A stretch of 64,000 bases of DNA from Podospora pseudocomata (taxonomy: Eukaryota > Ascomycota > Sordariomycetes > Sordariales > Podosporaceae), in the NCBI RefSeq assembly GCF_035222375.1, contig NW_026946365.1, forward strand, positions 1,860,001-1,924,000, read 5' to 3'. How positions within the stretch are numbered: the stretch's first letter is position 1; every line of letters starts with the position of its first letter. The translations under genes were made by a program, and so were the position numbers. Below the pieces are notes generated by a model that saw nothing but the letters and a program-made list of their open reading frames with translations, had not been told where the DNA came from and searched no databases. Shown here in pieces: positions 11,889 through 24,421 of this stretch.

Positions 11889-13684
11889 TCACCCCCGCAT
11901 CCCCCACATGCCGCCGAAACCAGCAACTGGCACACCGAGACACGAGGCTTGAAAGATGTCGCGAATCTTGGCCATTCCAACCCTTGACCCACCCTCTTGA
12001 AGCAGCAACACACAACGCATTGCTTGAACAAGACCTTCATCTTTGAGTTCCCCCAACGCCCAGATTCGCTTGAACGGATCTGTCGTCTCGATCCCCGCCC
12101 AGAACAGCGGCCACTGCATGCGATCTGGCTGGTCTTCTCTGCCGGTGGCTAAGCTTTTCTGGATGAGGAGCAACAAAGAATCAACGACGTCGGCAATCTT
12201 GACAGTCTGGGACTGGGGTGAAGAAAAGGCGAGATGTTCCTCAGTCAAACTGCATCGGAAGTGGTAGATGCGGAGTGTATAAAAGTTCACTCCAGCCCAA
12301 TCTGCGTTCAACATCACACGATCTCGGAGCGCAGCATTTGAAGAGGTTAGGCGTAGAACGCGAAGAGGACCTGGCTCACACTGCAAGGCCTGTATCTTGC
12401 TCAGGATTTCGTCGCTGGCCTTTGGATCCAGGGGCAGCTGTTCATCGGCAGCGTTATTGACCTCCTGCACGAGGACCCAGGTGTCGTGGATCATGTCAAG
12501 AGCGCTGGAGTTCTTCATGTCGTCCACAACCTCGTCATCGGGATATCTCCCGGCCCAGAACGATTCCAGAGTGGTTCTTGAAATCTTGTACAGATCTACC
12601 AAAGCTTGCCGAGAAGCTGACGAAGTTAGAAGCCTGGAAATCCTCCCACCTTCTCCTTGTGTGGCTGCTTGTGCATCAATCCAAAAAAGCCAAACCATAA
12701 GACGAGCCAACAGTGCCTTTTTCGGCTCCGGCCAGGCCGGATTCTCCGCATCTGCAGAAGTCAACATTTGGTGGAGGTTGAAAGCCGTCAAGTACTCCTC
12801 CATCATCTTGCTGAGCTCACTCATCAGCATGCGGTTTCCTGCAGCATGGCGACGCTTCTGATGCAGGTAAAGGAACCAAAAACAGGACATGGCATTCAGA
12901 GGGTCGATTTCGCGACTTCGGATCTCTGCCTCCAGCTGCTGATGCCCGAGACGATAGTTCTCATCGGCACGGGCAAACAGGGCGCCTTGGGATCCTGCTC
13001 GCCACGCCATTTCGTTCTGTGTTGCTGCCAGGAGGAGATGCAAGACAGCTTTGCTTTCGCGGGCTGTCTCCCACACAATAGCATGAGTAGACCAGTTGGG
13101 ATTCTTCGCGCTCCCAAACCCAAACGTCGCGCTGCTACGGTACCATGCCAAAGCCTCGCGCTCCGCTTGGGACGGGGATACGCCCAAAGGCAGAGGGGCG
13201 AGAAGGGCCTCGGAGCTGATGTGCATGTCCAATGTTGGTTCGGGATACGGGACAGGAAACCATGGCATGAAGTCCGAGCAGCCTAGGCCCGTGAGAAAGC
13301 TGAAGTCTGGGACTATGGGCAGGTCGCTCATCGACAAGTCAACGTCCGGCGTCCAAGTGGATGCTTGAGCCTGAATGAGTTGGTCATGTGTGTCGTTGAC
13401 GGCGGGAGCTAAACGTCTGAGAGACCGACTTTCAGCTTGCGGGATGTCTTCCTCTGGCTGGTGGGTCTGTAGTTCCGGAGGAGGAGGCCATTCACACCCT
13501 GCCTTTTGCTTGACACACTTCAAGCAAACAGGGTGTCGCTCATCGCATTTGACATGTCTAGCACGGCACGTCAAGCAGCCTTGCATTGATGCTTGGTCAG
13601 TCAAGTGGCTACCCAACCCCACGGGGGATGCTTACCGTTCTTGGATCTCGTCCCGGTTCTCGGTTCAGCGGAGGACATAGACAT
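11889..13684 (-). CDS. Zn2Cys6 transcription factor
   Basis: Exons are 13684-13636 and 13579-11889 (579 residues). The 56-nt intron (donor GTAAGC) splits the codon just before the zinc cluster, a common position. The cluster is C18-x2-C21-x6-C28-x6-C35-x2-C38-x6-C45, the Gal4-type DNA-binding fold, followed by a Pro-rich linker. The rest is a helical fungal-specific regulatory region with blocks such as DLSMSDLPIVPDFSFLTGLG and REALAWYRSSATFGFGS. This architecture is typical of pathway regulators lying next to their targets. Candidate targets are the M20 gene downstream and the oxidoreductase gene upstream, both on the same strand. Nothing in the sequence identifies the inducer. Confidence 0.9.
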
Positions 13685-14304
13685 CTTCTTGGTCTTGCCG
13701 ACGCGATGTAAGCGTGTACCCGAGTTGGAACTTCGGCGAGGGTGTTGGTAAGTGACAATGGCGTGATGGAAGTCGGGTCATCAGGTTACCTACAGATTTA
13801 AGTGGCGACCCATTTTTATCTTATTATCTTCTCTTCGCATGTCGTCCCTTCTTCGTTGGGGAAGGTGTGCTTGCGGGGTTGGGGTTGTGACTATCCAGCC
13901 TCGTTCTCACAGAGCTGACCCCTCATGGTCCTGGTGGTTGAAGTGTCGGCTCGACAGACCAATCATCTTTGACCGTCGCGTGAACGCACCAATCGTCTTG
14001 TCTCTTCTGCGCGGTTTCTGCATGCACCGAGAGGACAGGGCTTGAAGGACAAATATTGGGTACGCTGCTGTCATCTACAGCTCAGACTGGCCCAGCTGCA
14101 AGCATTGACACGAGGACTCAAGCCATGGTGTAAAAAGGTAAACTCTTTCTGTCTCTCTATCCTCATACGTAAGTATCTGCATACAGGTTTTCTTCTATTC
14201 GTCTGCTCTAACACCCATTACAAACCCAGGTGCGCCACTCGGCTAGCTGGCTTGCACCCTCCACAACTTCCAATTATTCCTGCAATGGTCTCTGTTATGT
14301 CCTA
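13685..14304. other. Spacer upstream of the Zn2Cys6 gene
   Basis: This holds the promoter of the regulator and the 3' flank of the oxidoreductase gene, both on the minus strand. I see no RNA gene or repeat. Confidence 0.5.
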
Positions 14305-15650
14305 TCAAGCCTTCTTGTTCTCGGTGCTTCCGAGTGCTTGCAGTTTCTTGGCGTGGAATTGCTGTTAAATGTCAATCGTCACGATCAGGGAGATAAAGGG
14401 GGTCATTGGCTGAAGGAACCACTTACACCATCCACACCAGCCCCAACCAGCTTGAGCGGAATCTTTTGCAACAACCAAGGCACCGGAACATTGACACGGG
14501 TCACCTTGGCATCCTCATCTTTGACCTCTGGGTTCAAGAGGACATTCCTCGGAAGCAAAGGGTCGAAAATCGAGGGCCTTGCCAACCCAACCATATCGCA
14601 ATCACCCCTCCTAAGCGCCTCCTCCATCCCAAGCCTGGTGGTGAAGCCCCCCGTAACCATCAATGGAATCCCGGCTAACTCCCGCTTGGCTACTCTGGCA
14701 AACTCGAGAAAGAACGCCTCTCTTTTCTTGGTGCTCTCGGCGAGCATCTCCCTCGGTTTGATATCCTCAAAACTGCCCCCGCTGATCTCGACAAAATCCA
14801 GCTCTGTCTTTGCCAGGAGTCGGAGCTGCTCGATGCTGTCTTCTTTGCCTTGCCTGTCGGTTTGCTGGTGATCCACGCTGTTTAGCTTGAGGCCTACGAC
14901 GAACCCTTTGTATTCTTTGGTGGCTTCCCTCACGGCAGCGATGATCTCGAGGATGACGCGGGCTCGCTTGGCAGCTGTGCCACCGTAGGCATCGGTTCGC
15001 TTGTTGGAATGAGGGGAAAGGAACTGCGTGAGGAGGAAGCCGTGGGCGGCGTGGATCTGGACGCCGTTAAAGCCGGCTTTGGCGAGGATGAGGGCGGAGT
15101 GGGCGTGCTGGGTGATGAGGGATTGGATTTCGGGGATGGTCATTTCTCGGGGGTGGGCGAAGAGGAGGGTACGGGCTATCTTTGGGAGGAGGCCGGGGCC
15201 TAGGTCGAGGGGAATGGGGGAGGGGGCCAAGGGGGGTTCGAACATGGAGCGGGCTTTGGAGGCGAAGCGGAGGAGTTGTTTGCCCGGGTGGATTAGTTGG
15301 ACTATTACTGGGGATGGGGGGGTGGTGGAGGAGGCAGGGGGGCGGAAGGAAGCTGCCCAGGATTGGAGGGAGGAGAGGAGGGTTTCTTCGGGGAGGTTGG
15401 GTTGGTTGGCAAGAACGGCGTTGGTGGTGACTTGGAGGGGGTCGATGGCTACCGAGCCGGTGAGGATGAGGCCCCAGGAGCCGGTAGACCAGGAGGAGGA
15501 GATGGCTTTTAATTGGGGGGAGGGGAGGTTGGTGGTGGGATCGGCGCAGTCTTCGAACATGGAGGCTTTGGCGAGGCGGTTGGGGATGGTGAGGTTGGCG
15601 ACGGGGAGGGTTAGGGGTTGGGAGAGGAGGAGGTTAGGTGATGGAGGCAT
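14305..15650 (-). CDS. NADH:flavin oxidoreductase (old yellow enzyme family)
   Basis: Exons are 15650-14427 and 14361-14305. The intron has a GTAAGT donor and joins in phase 0, adding an 18-residue tail to the 408-residue first exon (426 in total). It is an FMN-binding TIM barrel of the OYE-like group: HPGKQ at 121-125, then IHAAHGFLLTQFLSP from about 199, SNKRTDAYGG, and GGF plus GLARPSIFDP near the phosphate-binding end. Such enzymes reduce activated C=C bonds or flavin-linked substrates with NAD(P)H. There is no signal peptide, so it is cytosolic. The gene is GC-rich with many polypurine runs, giving long antisense open frames that I regard as shadows. Confidence 0.9.
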
Positions 15651-18600
15651 TTTGGGTGTTGCTGAAGGGGCGGAAGGAGCTTTGGTGAGTATTGAAGATT
15701 CAGGGGGTCAAAGCGTGATATCAGGATACGGTGGTGTGGTCTGGAGTCAGCAACGGGTGCAGCTATGCAGTGGGCATGGTGGTGTTTATACTTGAGCATG
15801 GAGGCCTTGGTTTGTCTACTTCCGTTGCCCAAGCGGATCATGCCCGTTCCCATGTTTCCCTTTTGACTTCACTGCCTCACTTCCATAAGGCACGCGTGTC
15901 ACATTGGGTCATACGGCGGGCCTCGGTGTTGACGCTGGACCATCACCAAAGTGTCCGTTTAGCAGGGGTTTTTCTTCGAGATATTTGTCAAACGGACAAA
16001 CTTTTCCTTCTTGTCTAAGAAGTCACTCATCGAGGCTCCATATCTCGGAGACATATGATGGTTAGGGTGAGGCATGGAGTCTCGCTTTGCTTGTGTAAGC
16101 CATCGCGCGCGGATTCCGTTTTGGGACTAGCGGCTGTGCAACCCCAACCCTTGACACAAAGTCACTACAGCCACTTGTTGATGACAATGAGGACAATGTT
16201 GGGATGGTTACACCAGCGGCCTACAATTTCTAAGCCCAGTAGTAAGTGCCGTTGGAGTTGGTCTTCTGTTCGGTCAGTACTGAATGCTGATGTTTCATCA
16301 TTGGTGGTCTTGTCTTGTGCGGAGACTTTTATGTTTGGATGGAGCAATCTTCGCCGCTGATGAAGAACACCGAGGTTTGAAAGCGAGGTTGCGGATGTTT
16401 TCTTTTATCACACTTGAGGGTTTGTACTCCGTCAAAGCTTGGTGCAGACGAATAGGGACACGCCTATTTGATGGCAGAGTGTGGGGGGTAAAGGCTTGTA
16501 GGGAAGGAACGTTCTCTTGATTACACCCCTTCCAGGCACTGTTAGTCCCCCCCTGGATTCTGCATACAAAAATTGTCTTCTCGACTACCCTCTCTACCAG
16601 ATGGCTGAATGGGGGTGGGACTGCTGAGGCTCTTGCTGCTTCATGTTGGGGGGTTATAAGGTAACCTGGTAAGTGGTCATGTTGGGGAGTGAAGGTGGGA
16701 AGTAGCGGGACCGAAGGTGTGTCAAGGCAAGTTCCAGTGAGGTGCGAAGGCAAGTTCAAGTGCTGTTAAGGGCAGTGGCGTGACTTCTGTTGATGCTGTG
16801 AAGGAAGTAGAGAATCTGTCTTACACAACAGCTGAGCTGAGTGCCTTCCTTTCAGTCTGGTGTTGGCGGCAGTTGCTCTCACTGCTGCCTGTCCCTTCCT
16901 GTCATTACTTTTGCTGATTAGGCAGTTGCGTCAAGCCAATGGAATGGGTCCTTGGCACGGTTGCCGTTGCCGTTGCTGTTGCTGCTGGAGTACTTGCAGC
17001 AGAGCAATCATGAATTACCAGCAGCGGGTTTTGACTCGACAGCAACTTTGATTTGACAGCAGTTTTTCTGACAGCATTTTGGTTTACCAGCAATTCAACT
17101 GCTCTTGGCCCTGCCAGCAGAGAGCCATTGCAGCAAAGCATTAGCTTTGGTGTTGGCCTTCCTTTCTGCCACTGGTGTGGTGCCGACTGATATCCTTTCG
17201 AGGCAGTAGTTTGTTCAGAAAGCACATTCAGGCGATCGCTCCACTTTACCCCTTGCATTACTTGCCCAGCTTGTACAACGTCAGAAATGTTCCGGCTGTT
17301 TGATCCGACACGGTGGCTCTCCTCTCAGATTCATGGTGTTCCGGACCCTTGGCTAAATGACGCTTGATCACTTGAACCGGTACCCTTATTAACGGCTCAT
17401 TGTCTACACGGCACCCCCACATACCCCCATCACCATAATATTCCTCGATTGGCCAAAATCTGAAGCAAACCCAATTGATAGTTGGTGAGCATCTTTTGCT
17501 CGTTCCTGTGGACTTGGCTCTGCATCACACAGCAGACAACAAGCTTTCGCGCTATCACCATCGAACGTGGCCAAGCAAAAGTCATCACATCATGGAGTTT
17601 TACTAGCTGACGCCTTTTTACAACCCTGAGATCAAATCCTCTCTTCGCACAATGACTCTTTTCAACCCTCCCGTTATGAGATCTGTGATGATGCTCACCG
17701 GGTAATTTCAGCCGCGCAATATAGGAATCGGATGAGGAATTATGCAGCCATCGACCATCCTGGCCCCACGCAGTAGAGATTTGTCCGTTTACATGTTGCA
17801 TGTAGGACTCGGCAGGTGAAGGTCTCGAAGGCTTTTACACATCGGATATCTTGTCTGCGCACCCGCCATCAAGGCTTCGCCAAGGAATACCACAACGCAG
17901 AGGCAGAGCCGCCATCTACACAACCACATGGCAAGATCCGGACCAGCCGCCGCTGCTACCCCACGAATGCCTGTTCATTACCACCCAGTACCGCCCGACT
18001 GGTTATACGCACATGAACAAGTACGGACACGGACAAACGCCACAAACAGCGCAGCTCCCTGGCGCAGCCCGCAACTGAGATTGCTCCTCCCGAGGAGCCG
18101 TTAGCTTGAGGACTCGGGGTTTACTCGGTCGGTACCATCGTGGAAGATCGGCCGAAATCCCCTGCTGTTCTCCTGAAATGCGCGTTTCCCACGTTCCCGT
18201 ATATGGCGCCAACAAATGACGCTGCATCTCGAGATTAATCTTCCGCAAATCTCCCCAGTTGCACACCACAGGATCGGCTCGCCCAGGACCACATACACTC
18301 TCGTTCCGGGCTCGTCTGTTGTTCCTCGCTCACAGCCTACGTTCCTTACCATCAGCCCTGACCATGTTAATTTATTGACAACCGGCAAAACGCTTGAGTG
18401 ATCCGATCCCAGTGCTCACAAGATCACAATCTCAAAAGACAAGAAAATCAGATTTAAACATGGGGAGATCGCCATACGATCTAGTGGGAAAAGTCGCACC
18501 ACTCCCATTACCAGTCTTTTACCACGGACTCACCAGCCACCGCCTGTGGAAGCGGCCGACGAGGGCAAGATATCGGCTCATCCCGTCGATGAGTATATTT

Positions 18601-18780
18601 CGGGCTGCATTTTCCCAGATTCTCAAGCCACTTCCCCAGGATCTTACCCCAGACGACAAGAAGCGAGTCCCGGAGATCTCCATCGGCGTCTGTGTCTGCC
18701 CCTGATTACAAAAGGTTTTGTCATACAGCTCGCCTGCATCACGTTACAAGTCACAACATACGCCGCAGATCTCTCGCCTG
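15651..18780. other. 3.1-kb stretch without a recognised gene
   Basis: It lies between the start of the oxidoreductase gene (-) and the start of the AA7 oxidase gene (+), so it carries both promoters. CTG/CCGTTG trinucleotide-like runs occur at about 16960-17000. Open frames are short, without recognisable domains or consistent splice signals. No tRNA was found. Confidence 0.5.
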
Positions 18781-20345
18781 ATGTTAACTCTCGCCCCCTT
18801 TTGCGCCCTGTTGGGCTTGGCGGCAACCTCATATGCCAACCCATTCGACAAACAAGACGCACTTACCGACTGCCTGGTCGGATCAGGCGTTCCAATCAAT
18901 GCACCTGGTTCGGCCGATTGGAAGCTTGATTCTGCCCCTTTCAACCTGCGGCTCAACTACACCCCCGTCGCTATTGCTGTCCCAACAACAGCCAAGCACG
19001 TTCAAGATGCCGTTGCTTGTGCTGCCGAGCTTGGGATCAAAGCCAATGCCAAATGCGGCGGGCACAGTTATGCATCATTCGGTCTCGGTGGCGAAGATGG
19101 CCATCTCACGATTGAGATGGACCGAATGAACAAGGTTGTCCTGGACAACAGCACCGGCATTGCAACGGTCGAAGGTGGCTCAAGGTTGGGTCACGTTGCC
19201 TGGGAGCTCTACCAGCAAGGTAGGAGGGGATTCAGCCACGGCACATGTCCAGGGTGAGTTGTGATTTCCATTACATTGAATTCAGTTGACAGAATAGTGG
19301 GGCTAACTAGAAAGATAGGGTCGGAGTGGGAGGTCATGCACTTCACGGTGGGTATGGTATCAGCTCCCACACCAAGGGTTTAGCTCTTGACTGGATAGTT
19401 GGGGCCACCGTTGTCCTCGCCAATTCGACAATTGTCAACTGCTCCAAGACGGAGAATCCGGACTTGTTTTGGGCCATCCGTGGTGCAGGATCCTCCATGG
19501 GCGTTGTCACCGAGTTCAGATTCGACACCTTTGAGGTGCCTGAGAAGGTTACCTACTTCATTGCGCCAGTACAATGGCCAACAGAGGCCAGAGCTTTGGT
19601 TGGTGTCCGAGCCGTTCAGGAGTTTGCCAAGACTATGCCAATGGAGTTGAACATGCGTTTGTTCATCGCCAAGCGCTTTATCAACCTGGAGGGTTTGTAT
19701 TATGGAGACAAGGCAGGCCTGCAAGCTGTTCTCGCACCTTTGCAAAAGATAACCAACGCAACACTCGCGGTGGCCACAACAGGTGGCTGGCTGGATCAAA
19801 TCAAACACTTTGGCAACGGAGTCAACATTGATCAGGGGCACAATCTCGCGCAACATGAGACTTTCTACTCGACCAGTCTTTACACCAAGGCTTTGAGCGA
19901 AGAGAAGCTCGAGCAGTTCGTCAGCTACTGGTTCAAGCAGGCCAAGTCCAATCCTAGGGACTGGTATGTGCACATTGACTTGCACGGCGGTGAGAACTCG
20001 GCAGTCAGCTCTCAGGATGACGATTCAAGTGCCTATGCGCACCGAGATTATCTTTTGATGTACCTTCTGTATGACCGCATAGACAAGGGCACATATCCCG
20101 CCGACGGCCATACCATCATGAGCAACTTTGCCCGCAACATCACCGAGGGCCTGCCCAAAGAGGACTGGGGAATGTACGTCAACTACCCTGACTCCAGGGG
20201 TCTTATGGACCAGGAAACAGCGCAGGTCAATTACTGGGGCAAGAATCTACCAAGACTTCAGGCAATCAAGAAGGCCGTTGATCCGAACGATGTCTTTCAT
20301 TACCCCCAGGGTGTCTTGCCAACTACTGATGCTAGAAGTCTTTGA
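18781..20345 (+). CDS. Secreted AA7 FAD oligosaccharide oxidase (berberine-bridge type)
   Basis: Exons are 18781-19253 and 19319-20345 (499 residues); the 65-nt intron (GTGAGT donor, GCTAAC branch) splits the codon of Gly158. The signal peptide ends near residue 19 (SYA-NP). The FAD domain carries KCGGHSY, where H95 should bind flavin C8a, and HGTCPGVGVGGHALHGGYG, where C156 should bind flavin C6. This is the bicovalent linkage of glucooligosaccharide, chitooligosaccharide and xylooligosaccharide oxidases. The BBE tail is present (NYWGKNLPRLQAIKKAVDP). Known relatives oxidise the reducing end of oligosaccharides to lactones, making H2O2. A GH10 xylanase gene converges on it 164 bp away, so xylo-oligomers are a sensible but unproven substrate. 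The in-frame ATG nearest the signal peptide was chosen as the start. Confidence 0.92.
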
Positions 20346-20509
20346 GCGAGACCTGACATTGGTGGAAAGGACTAACGGTGTGAAGTCAGGGAGATACCCT
20401 TGTATATATGAGGAATGGGATAGACGAAAGATTTATTTAAATAAACTCGCAGTTTTCAATTCCAAGGATATCAAAGCATCTGCTCCAAGCGCCTTACAAA
20501 CTAGCAATC

Positions 20510-21742
20510 TCACATCATGTTTAGAACCAGCCAAACACCGAAGCTAATGAATGCGACCTTCACCAAGCTTCCTTCTAACCTTTCACTGCCGCTACTCACT
20601 TCAGTCAAAGGCCCTCTAGGGCTTGCGACGGTCCTCACTGTTGTCTCATTTCCACCCACAAACGCCCTAGTCACATTCATCCTAGCAACCCACCCCTCCA
20701 AAAACCCCTTCACAGCCCAATACGCCGGCTTCCTCTGATAGTCCTTCGTCCAAAGACACGCATCGCCTTTCCCTGGAAACGTCTCCGGCACCCAGCTATA
20801 CCGATCCGTAAACTGCCACACCGTCACCCCGACACACCTCTCTACCTCGAGACACGCCCTCACTGCAACAACATAATCACTTGCCTGCTGCTCCACCGCC
20901 AGCTCACTCGCGTTTTCCACATCCTCTTGCGCCACATCCAGCTCCGTCCAGGCGACATCCACCCCCAGATCAGCAAACCTTTGCAGAGTCGCTATCAAAC
21001 TCTCCACGCTCGGCGTCTGGCCAACTGTGAAGTGAGCCTGGAGTCCCACGCCATCAATTTTAACACCTTTACTCTGAAGCGACTTGACCAGTTCAACAGC
21101 GGCGGTTTGCTTTTCTGGTGCGGTCTCAAGGTTGAAGTCGTTGTAGTAGAGCTTCGTCTCCGGGGGCGCTACCTCCCTTGCAACCTCAAAAGAATGAGCG
21201 ATATACTCCTCCCCCAACACCTCGAAAAACACCGAGTTGCGAAATGTTCCGTTTTCGTTTAGCGCCTCATTGACGACATCCCAGGCGTAGCAGGCACTGC
21301 CAAAGTGGGAGATTACCGAGGTGATGTGTGTTGTGATCAACTGTCGTAACGTGTCTGGTGTCCATGATGTGGAGGAGACAAAGGGGGGGAGTTGGGAGTG
21401 CCACGTCAGTGTGTGACAACGCAAGAGGTGGTTGTAGCTGTTGGCAAGGGAGGCGACTTGGTCAGAGGCGTTGAAGGAAAAGTCGCCTGGTTGGGGCTGG
21501 ATGAGACCCCATTTTTGTGAGTTTTCTGGGGTGAGCTGGCCGAATTCGAGGGGGTTAGAGAGGATGTTTTGGTAGGTTGGGTCGGCGAAGTTATTGGTTT
21601 CGGTGGCAGTGCCAAAGTAGAGTTTTCCGGCGGAGAGGAAGAGGGAGTGTAGGCCGGTGGAGGGGGGTTCGCGGTTGGATTGGGCGATTGTTGTTGTTGC
21701 CAAGAGGGTGGTGGTGGTCAGGAGGACGGATATTCTTGTCAT
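20510..21742 (-). CDS. GH10 endo-1,4-beta-xylanase with probable GPI anchor
   Basis: Single exon, 410 residues. The signal peptide ends around residue 20 (TIAQ). GH10 barrel motifs are LTPENSQKW, HTLTWHSQLPPFV, WDVVNEALNE (acid/base E159) and WTELDV (nucleophile E267), then GVTVWQFTDRYSWVP and the tail motif RKPAYWAVKGFL. The enzyme cuts the xylan backbone. After the catalytic domain comes a Ser/Thr/Gly-rich linker ending in a hydrophobic C-terminus (VAFISFGVWLVLNMM), which fits a GPI-attachment signal, so the enzyme may stay on the membrane or wall. No carbohydrate-binding module is visible. It is convergent with the AA7 oxidase gene. Confidence 0.95.
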   Translation of the reverse strand: MTRISVLLTTTTLLATTTIAQSNREPPSTGLHSLFLSAGKLYFGTATETNNFADPTYQNILSNPLEFGQLTPENSQKWGLIQPQPGDFSFNASDQVASLANSYNHLLRCHTLTWHSQLPPFVSSTSWTPDTLRQLITTHITSVISHFGSACYAWDVVNEALNENGTFRNSVFFEVLGEEYIAHSFEVAREVAPPETKLYYNDFNLETAPEKQTAAVELVKSLQSKGVKIDGVGLQAHFTVGQTPSVESLIATLQRFADLGVDVAWTELDVAQEDVENASELAVEQQASDYVVAVRACLEVERCVGVTVWQFTDRYSWVPETFPGKGDACLWTKDYQRKPAYWAVKGFLEGWVARMNVTRAFVGGNETTVRTVASPRGPLTEVSSGSERLEGSLVKVAFISFGVWLVLNMM

Positions 21743-23026
21743 GGTGATTATGGTGAGTGTTAATGACTCGCAAGCCGTTTGTGGCTTCTGTTTTCAAATG
21801 TCAAAATGACAGCTTCTCTGTATTTTCACCTGTTTTACACTATCGCTAACAGTTAACTGTCGTGGACAACTCGAGGGGTGAGCCCGGTTCTTGTATGTGT
21901 GCCGCTTTTCACGGGCAGAAGATCTGGGGTATTTTCATGCTTGATTCCGCCGACTTCCGGATTTTTGATAAGTTTAATTCACCTTTTTGGTCACTCGTTT
22001 GATCTCCATCTAGGGCTGCGTTTACCTTGTCGGCGCCAAGTGAGCGCTCAGGACAATGCTCAAGCCATCGACGTTTCAGACGAAGAAGCAGCTCCCCGAG
22101 TCACGCATTTGGCAATTCAATGCTTTGAAAGCAATGCAACAGACCACAAAACTTCATATATCACTGTTCCAGCTAAGTAATCACCACCAAACCATTGTTT
22201 CACATGTGTGAGAGCTGTAGTTATGGCCTCTGAAAAGAAGAAGCAAAAGGGCCTCTAACCCTCTATACCTTTTTAGGGGCAAAATGGTTTCAGGTAACGA
22301 AGTCTCTTTCACTAGACTTTGTAGTACAGAAAACCATATTAATGCGTTGCTGGTTTTTTCCTATTTTTCTTCTTTCTTTTTCGTTATCAATGCTCCATTT
22401 GATTATTGGCAGTTCCAGGTTTCCAGAGACTTTGCCATGATAACTGGTTACCCCTGAACCCCTTTTTACGCCTTATCAGCCCGCAGTCTGCAACCAAGGT
22501 ACCATGGGCATCCATTGGCCAATGGACAATATCTTGTATCAACCACCACCAACTTCAGCTGCACTGTGTCGATTGTTGAAGATGTGCAGGTTCCCCGCTG
22601 CCAAGTTGGACTGTGCCACAGCTCGGTTCCATCCCCGTCCTTTCCACGGAAGTATCGCGCCATTCGATAATGGAAGAATGGTGCGAGTAGCCGAGCGAAC
22701 ATGCATGCGGTTTGGGGGTCGGAGCTCAATCAGGACGATAAGGTGCTCTCAAATGTGGGCACCAATTGGTTTGAGAAGCCGATTGGTGGGGGAGGGGATA
22801 GATTGCGTACGAGATGCATGTGCTGTCGCGCAATCCGGACCAACGCCCGGACGCCTTGTCTTAAACCGGTGTGCGGATGTAACGACGGCAGGGCTAGCGC
22901 CCGGTGGGATTCTCACAAGGTCAACCCCGTCACCTGCCACATGAGCGAGGAAGTTTTATTCTAGAACTGCTGTTCACCTTCTTTCCCGCACCACCTCGCT
23001 TGTCGATCATTAACAGCACAGCAACA
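21743..23026. other. Divergent promoter region, xylanase / methyltransferase
   Basis: This 1.28-kb stretch separates two outward-facing genes. I looked for a GGCTAA-type XlnR site close to the xylanase start and did not see a clear one. No RNA gene or repeat was recognised. Confidence 0.45.
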
Positions 23027-24421
23027 ATGACCGAGGAAAAGGCAGCATCTCCAGCCCCCGAGGCGGCCACCAAGGCTCAACCACCGCCACCTGCCGCTGC
23101 TTCGTCACCAACCCCAGAACCAGCCCAGCCAGAGCCTGCCCATATTCAAGCTGACGATGAGGAGCCTGATGAGACTGATGTGGACTCATCGTGGGGAGAG
23201 GTAGGATATCGGACCGCCTCTGGTCACATTCTATTCCTTTTGCTGACAAGTCACAGGACGCCGTCTCCTCGACTGCTAGCATCTCCAGTTCCATCTTGGA
23301 CTACAGAAAAGAGAACGGGCGCACTTATCACGCCTATAGAGACGGAAGTTAGTGGCAGCCAAGTCTTGTGACAGGTGGAGAACACTAGTGGTGATAGCGA
23401 TACTAACACAGTGTAACAGAATACCTGATCCCCAATGATGAACAAGAAAACGAGCGTCTTGATTTTCAACACCATCTTTGGTATCTGACTCTCGATGGTC
23501 GGTTGGGATTCGCTCCTCCCGCTCATCCTGAAGCCAAATTTGCTGGTCGGGTTCTCGATGTTGGTACTGGTACAGGTATCTGGGCTATTGATTTTGGTGA
23601 TGAGCATCCAGATGCCCATGTTATCGGCGTCGACCTCTCACCGATTCAACCGAGCTTGTAAGCGCCTCGGTTTCTTGCAATGGAGACAGAATTATAGGCA
23701 ACTGCTGACATTGAGTTTCCACTACAGCACACCTCCCAATGTCCACTTTCAAATCGACGATCTGGAGGACGAATGGACCTTCTCACAGCCATTTGACTAC
23801 ATTCACGTTCGCGCCATGTCCGGTTCAATCAAGAACTGGTCTGTGTTTCTTGAAAGATGCATCGAGTATGAACCCCACCCAAAATCTTTCTCAATTGCTT
23901 CTGACATGCGAAAATAGAAACTTGAAGCCTGGCGGTTGGCTCGAAGTTCAAGAACCGGGCAGACCCATTGCCGAAGATGACACATTCCCCCCTGACTGTG
24001 CTCTCGCCAAAGCTACCGCTCTTTTTGCGGAAGGTCTCGCAGCAGCAGGCTCGCCGCTTCTTGACGTCTTCACTCTCAAGGACTTGTTCAACGGAGCCGG
24101 CTTTGTCAGCTACGATGAAAAGCGGGCTTATTGGCCCAGCAACCCTTGGCCCAAAGACAAGAAGCTCAAGGAGATCGCCATGTGGTCCAACACAAACCTC
24201 TCCGCCGGCGTTGAGGGTTTCTTGATGGCGGTGGCGACACGCTTCTTGGGCTGGAGTCTGCCAGAAGTCACTGTTCTTTCTGCTCAAGCAAGAGCTGATC
24301 TCAATGACAGAAGAATCCATGCCTATTGGCCAGTGTAAGTTTGCCTGATGGTGGCTGTTGATTTGGTTCAAAGCTAACAAGGGTTTGCAGCATCTCTGCA
24401 TTTGCGCAAAAGCCCGAGTGA
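23027..24421 (+). CDS. LaeA/UMTA-like SAM-dependent methyltransferase
   Basis: Six exons are predicted: 23027-23200, 23257-23347, 23420-23657, 23728-23865, 23918-24334 and 24391-24421 (362 residues); every phase joins. An Ala/Pro/Glu-rich N-terminus comes first, then the family block YHAYRDGKYLIPNDEQENERL split over exons 2-3. Next is class I motif I VLDVGTGTGIWAIDF (about 133-147), then GVDLSPIQPS, DDLEDEW, and NLKPGGWLEVQE (motif III region). This is the large fungal family around LaeA and TdiE/UMTA. Some members regulate secondary metabolism and others methylate small molecules; the sequence cannot decide which. It faces the MFS transporter gene with only 188 bp between stops, a pairing often seen in small metabolite loci. 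Confidence 0.9.

Noticed and set aside
15009-15795. Long plus-strand frames over the oxidoreductase gene
   Set aside because: Gly/Arg/Glu-rich antisense shadows of a GC-rich minus-strand gene whose own frame has clear motifs.
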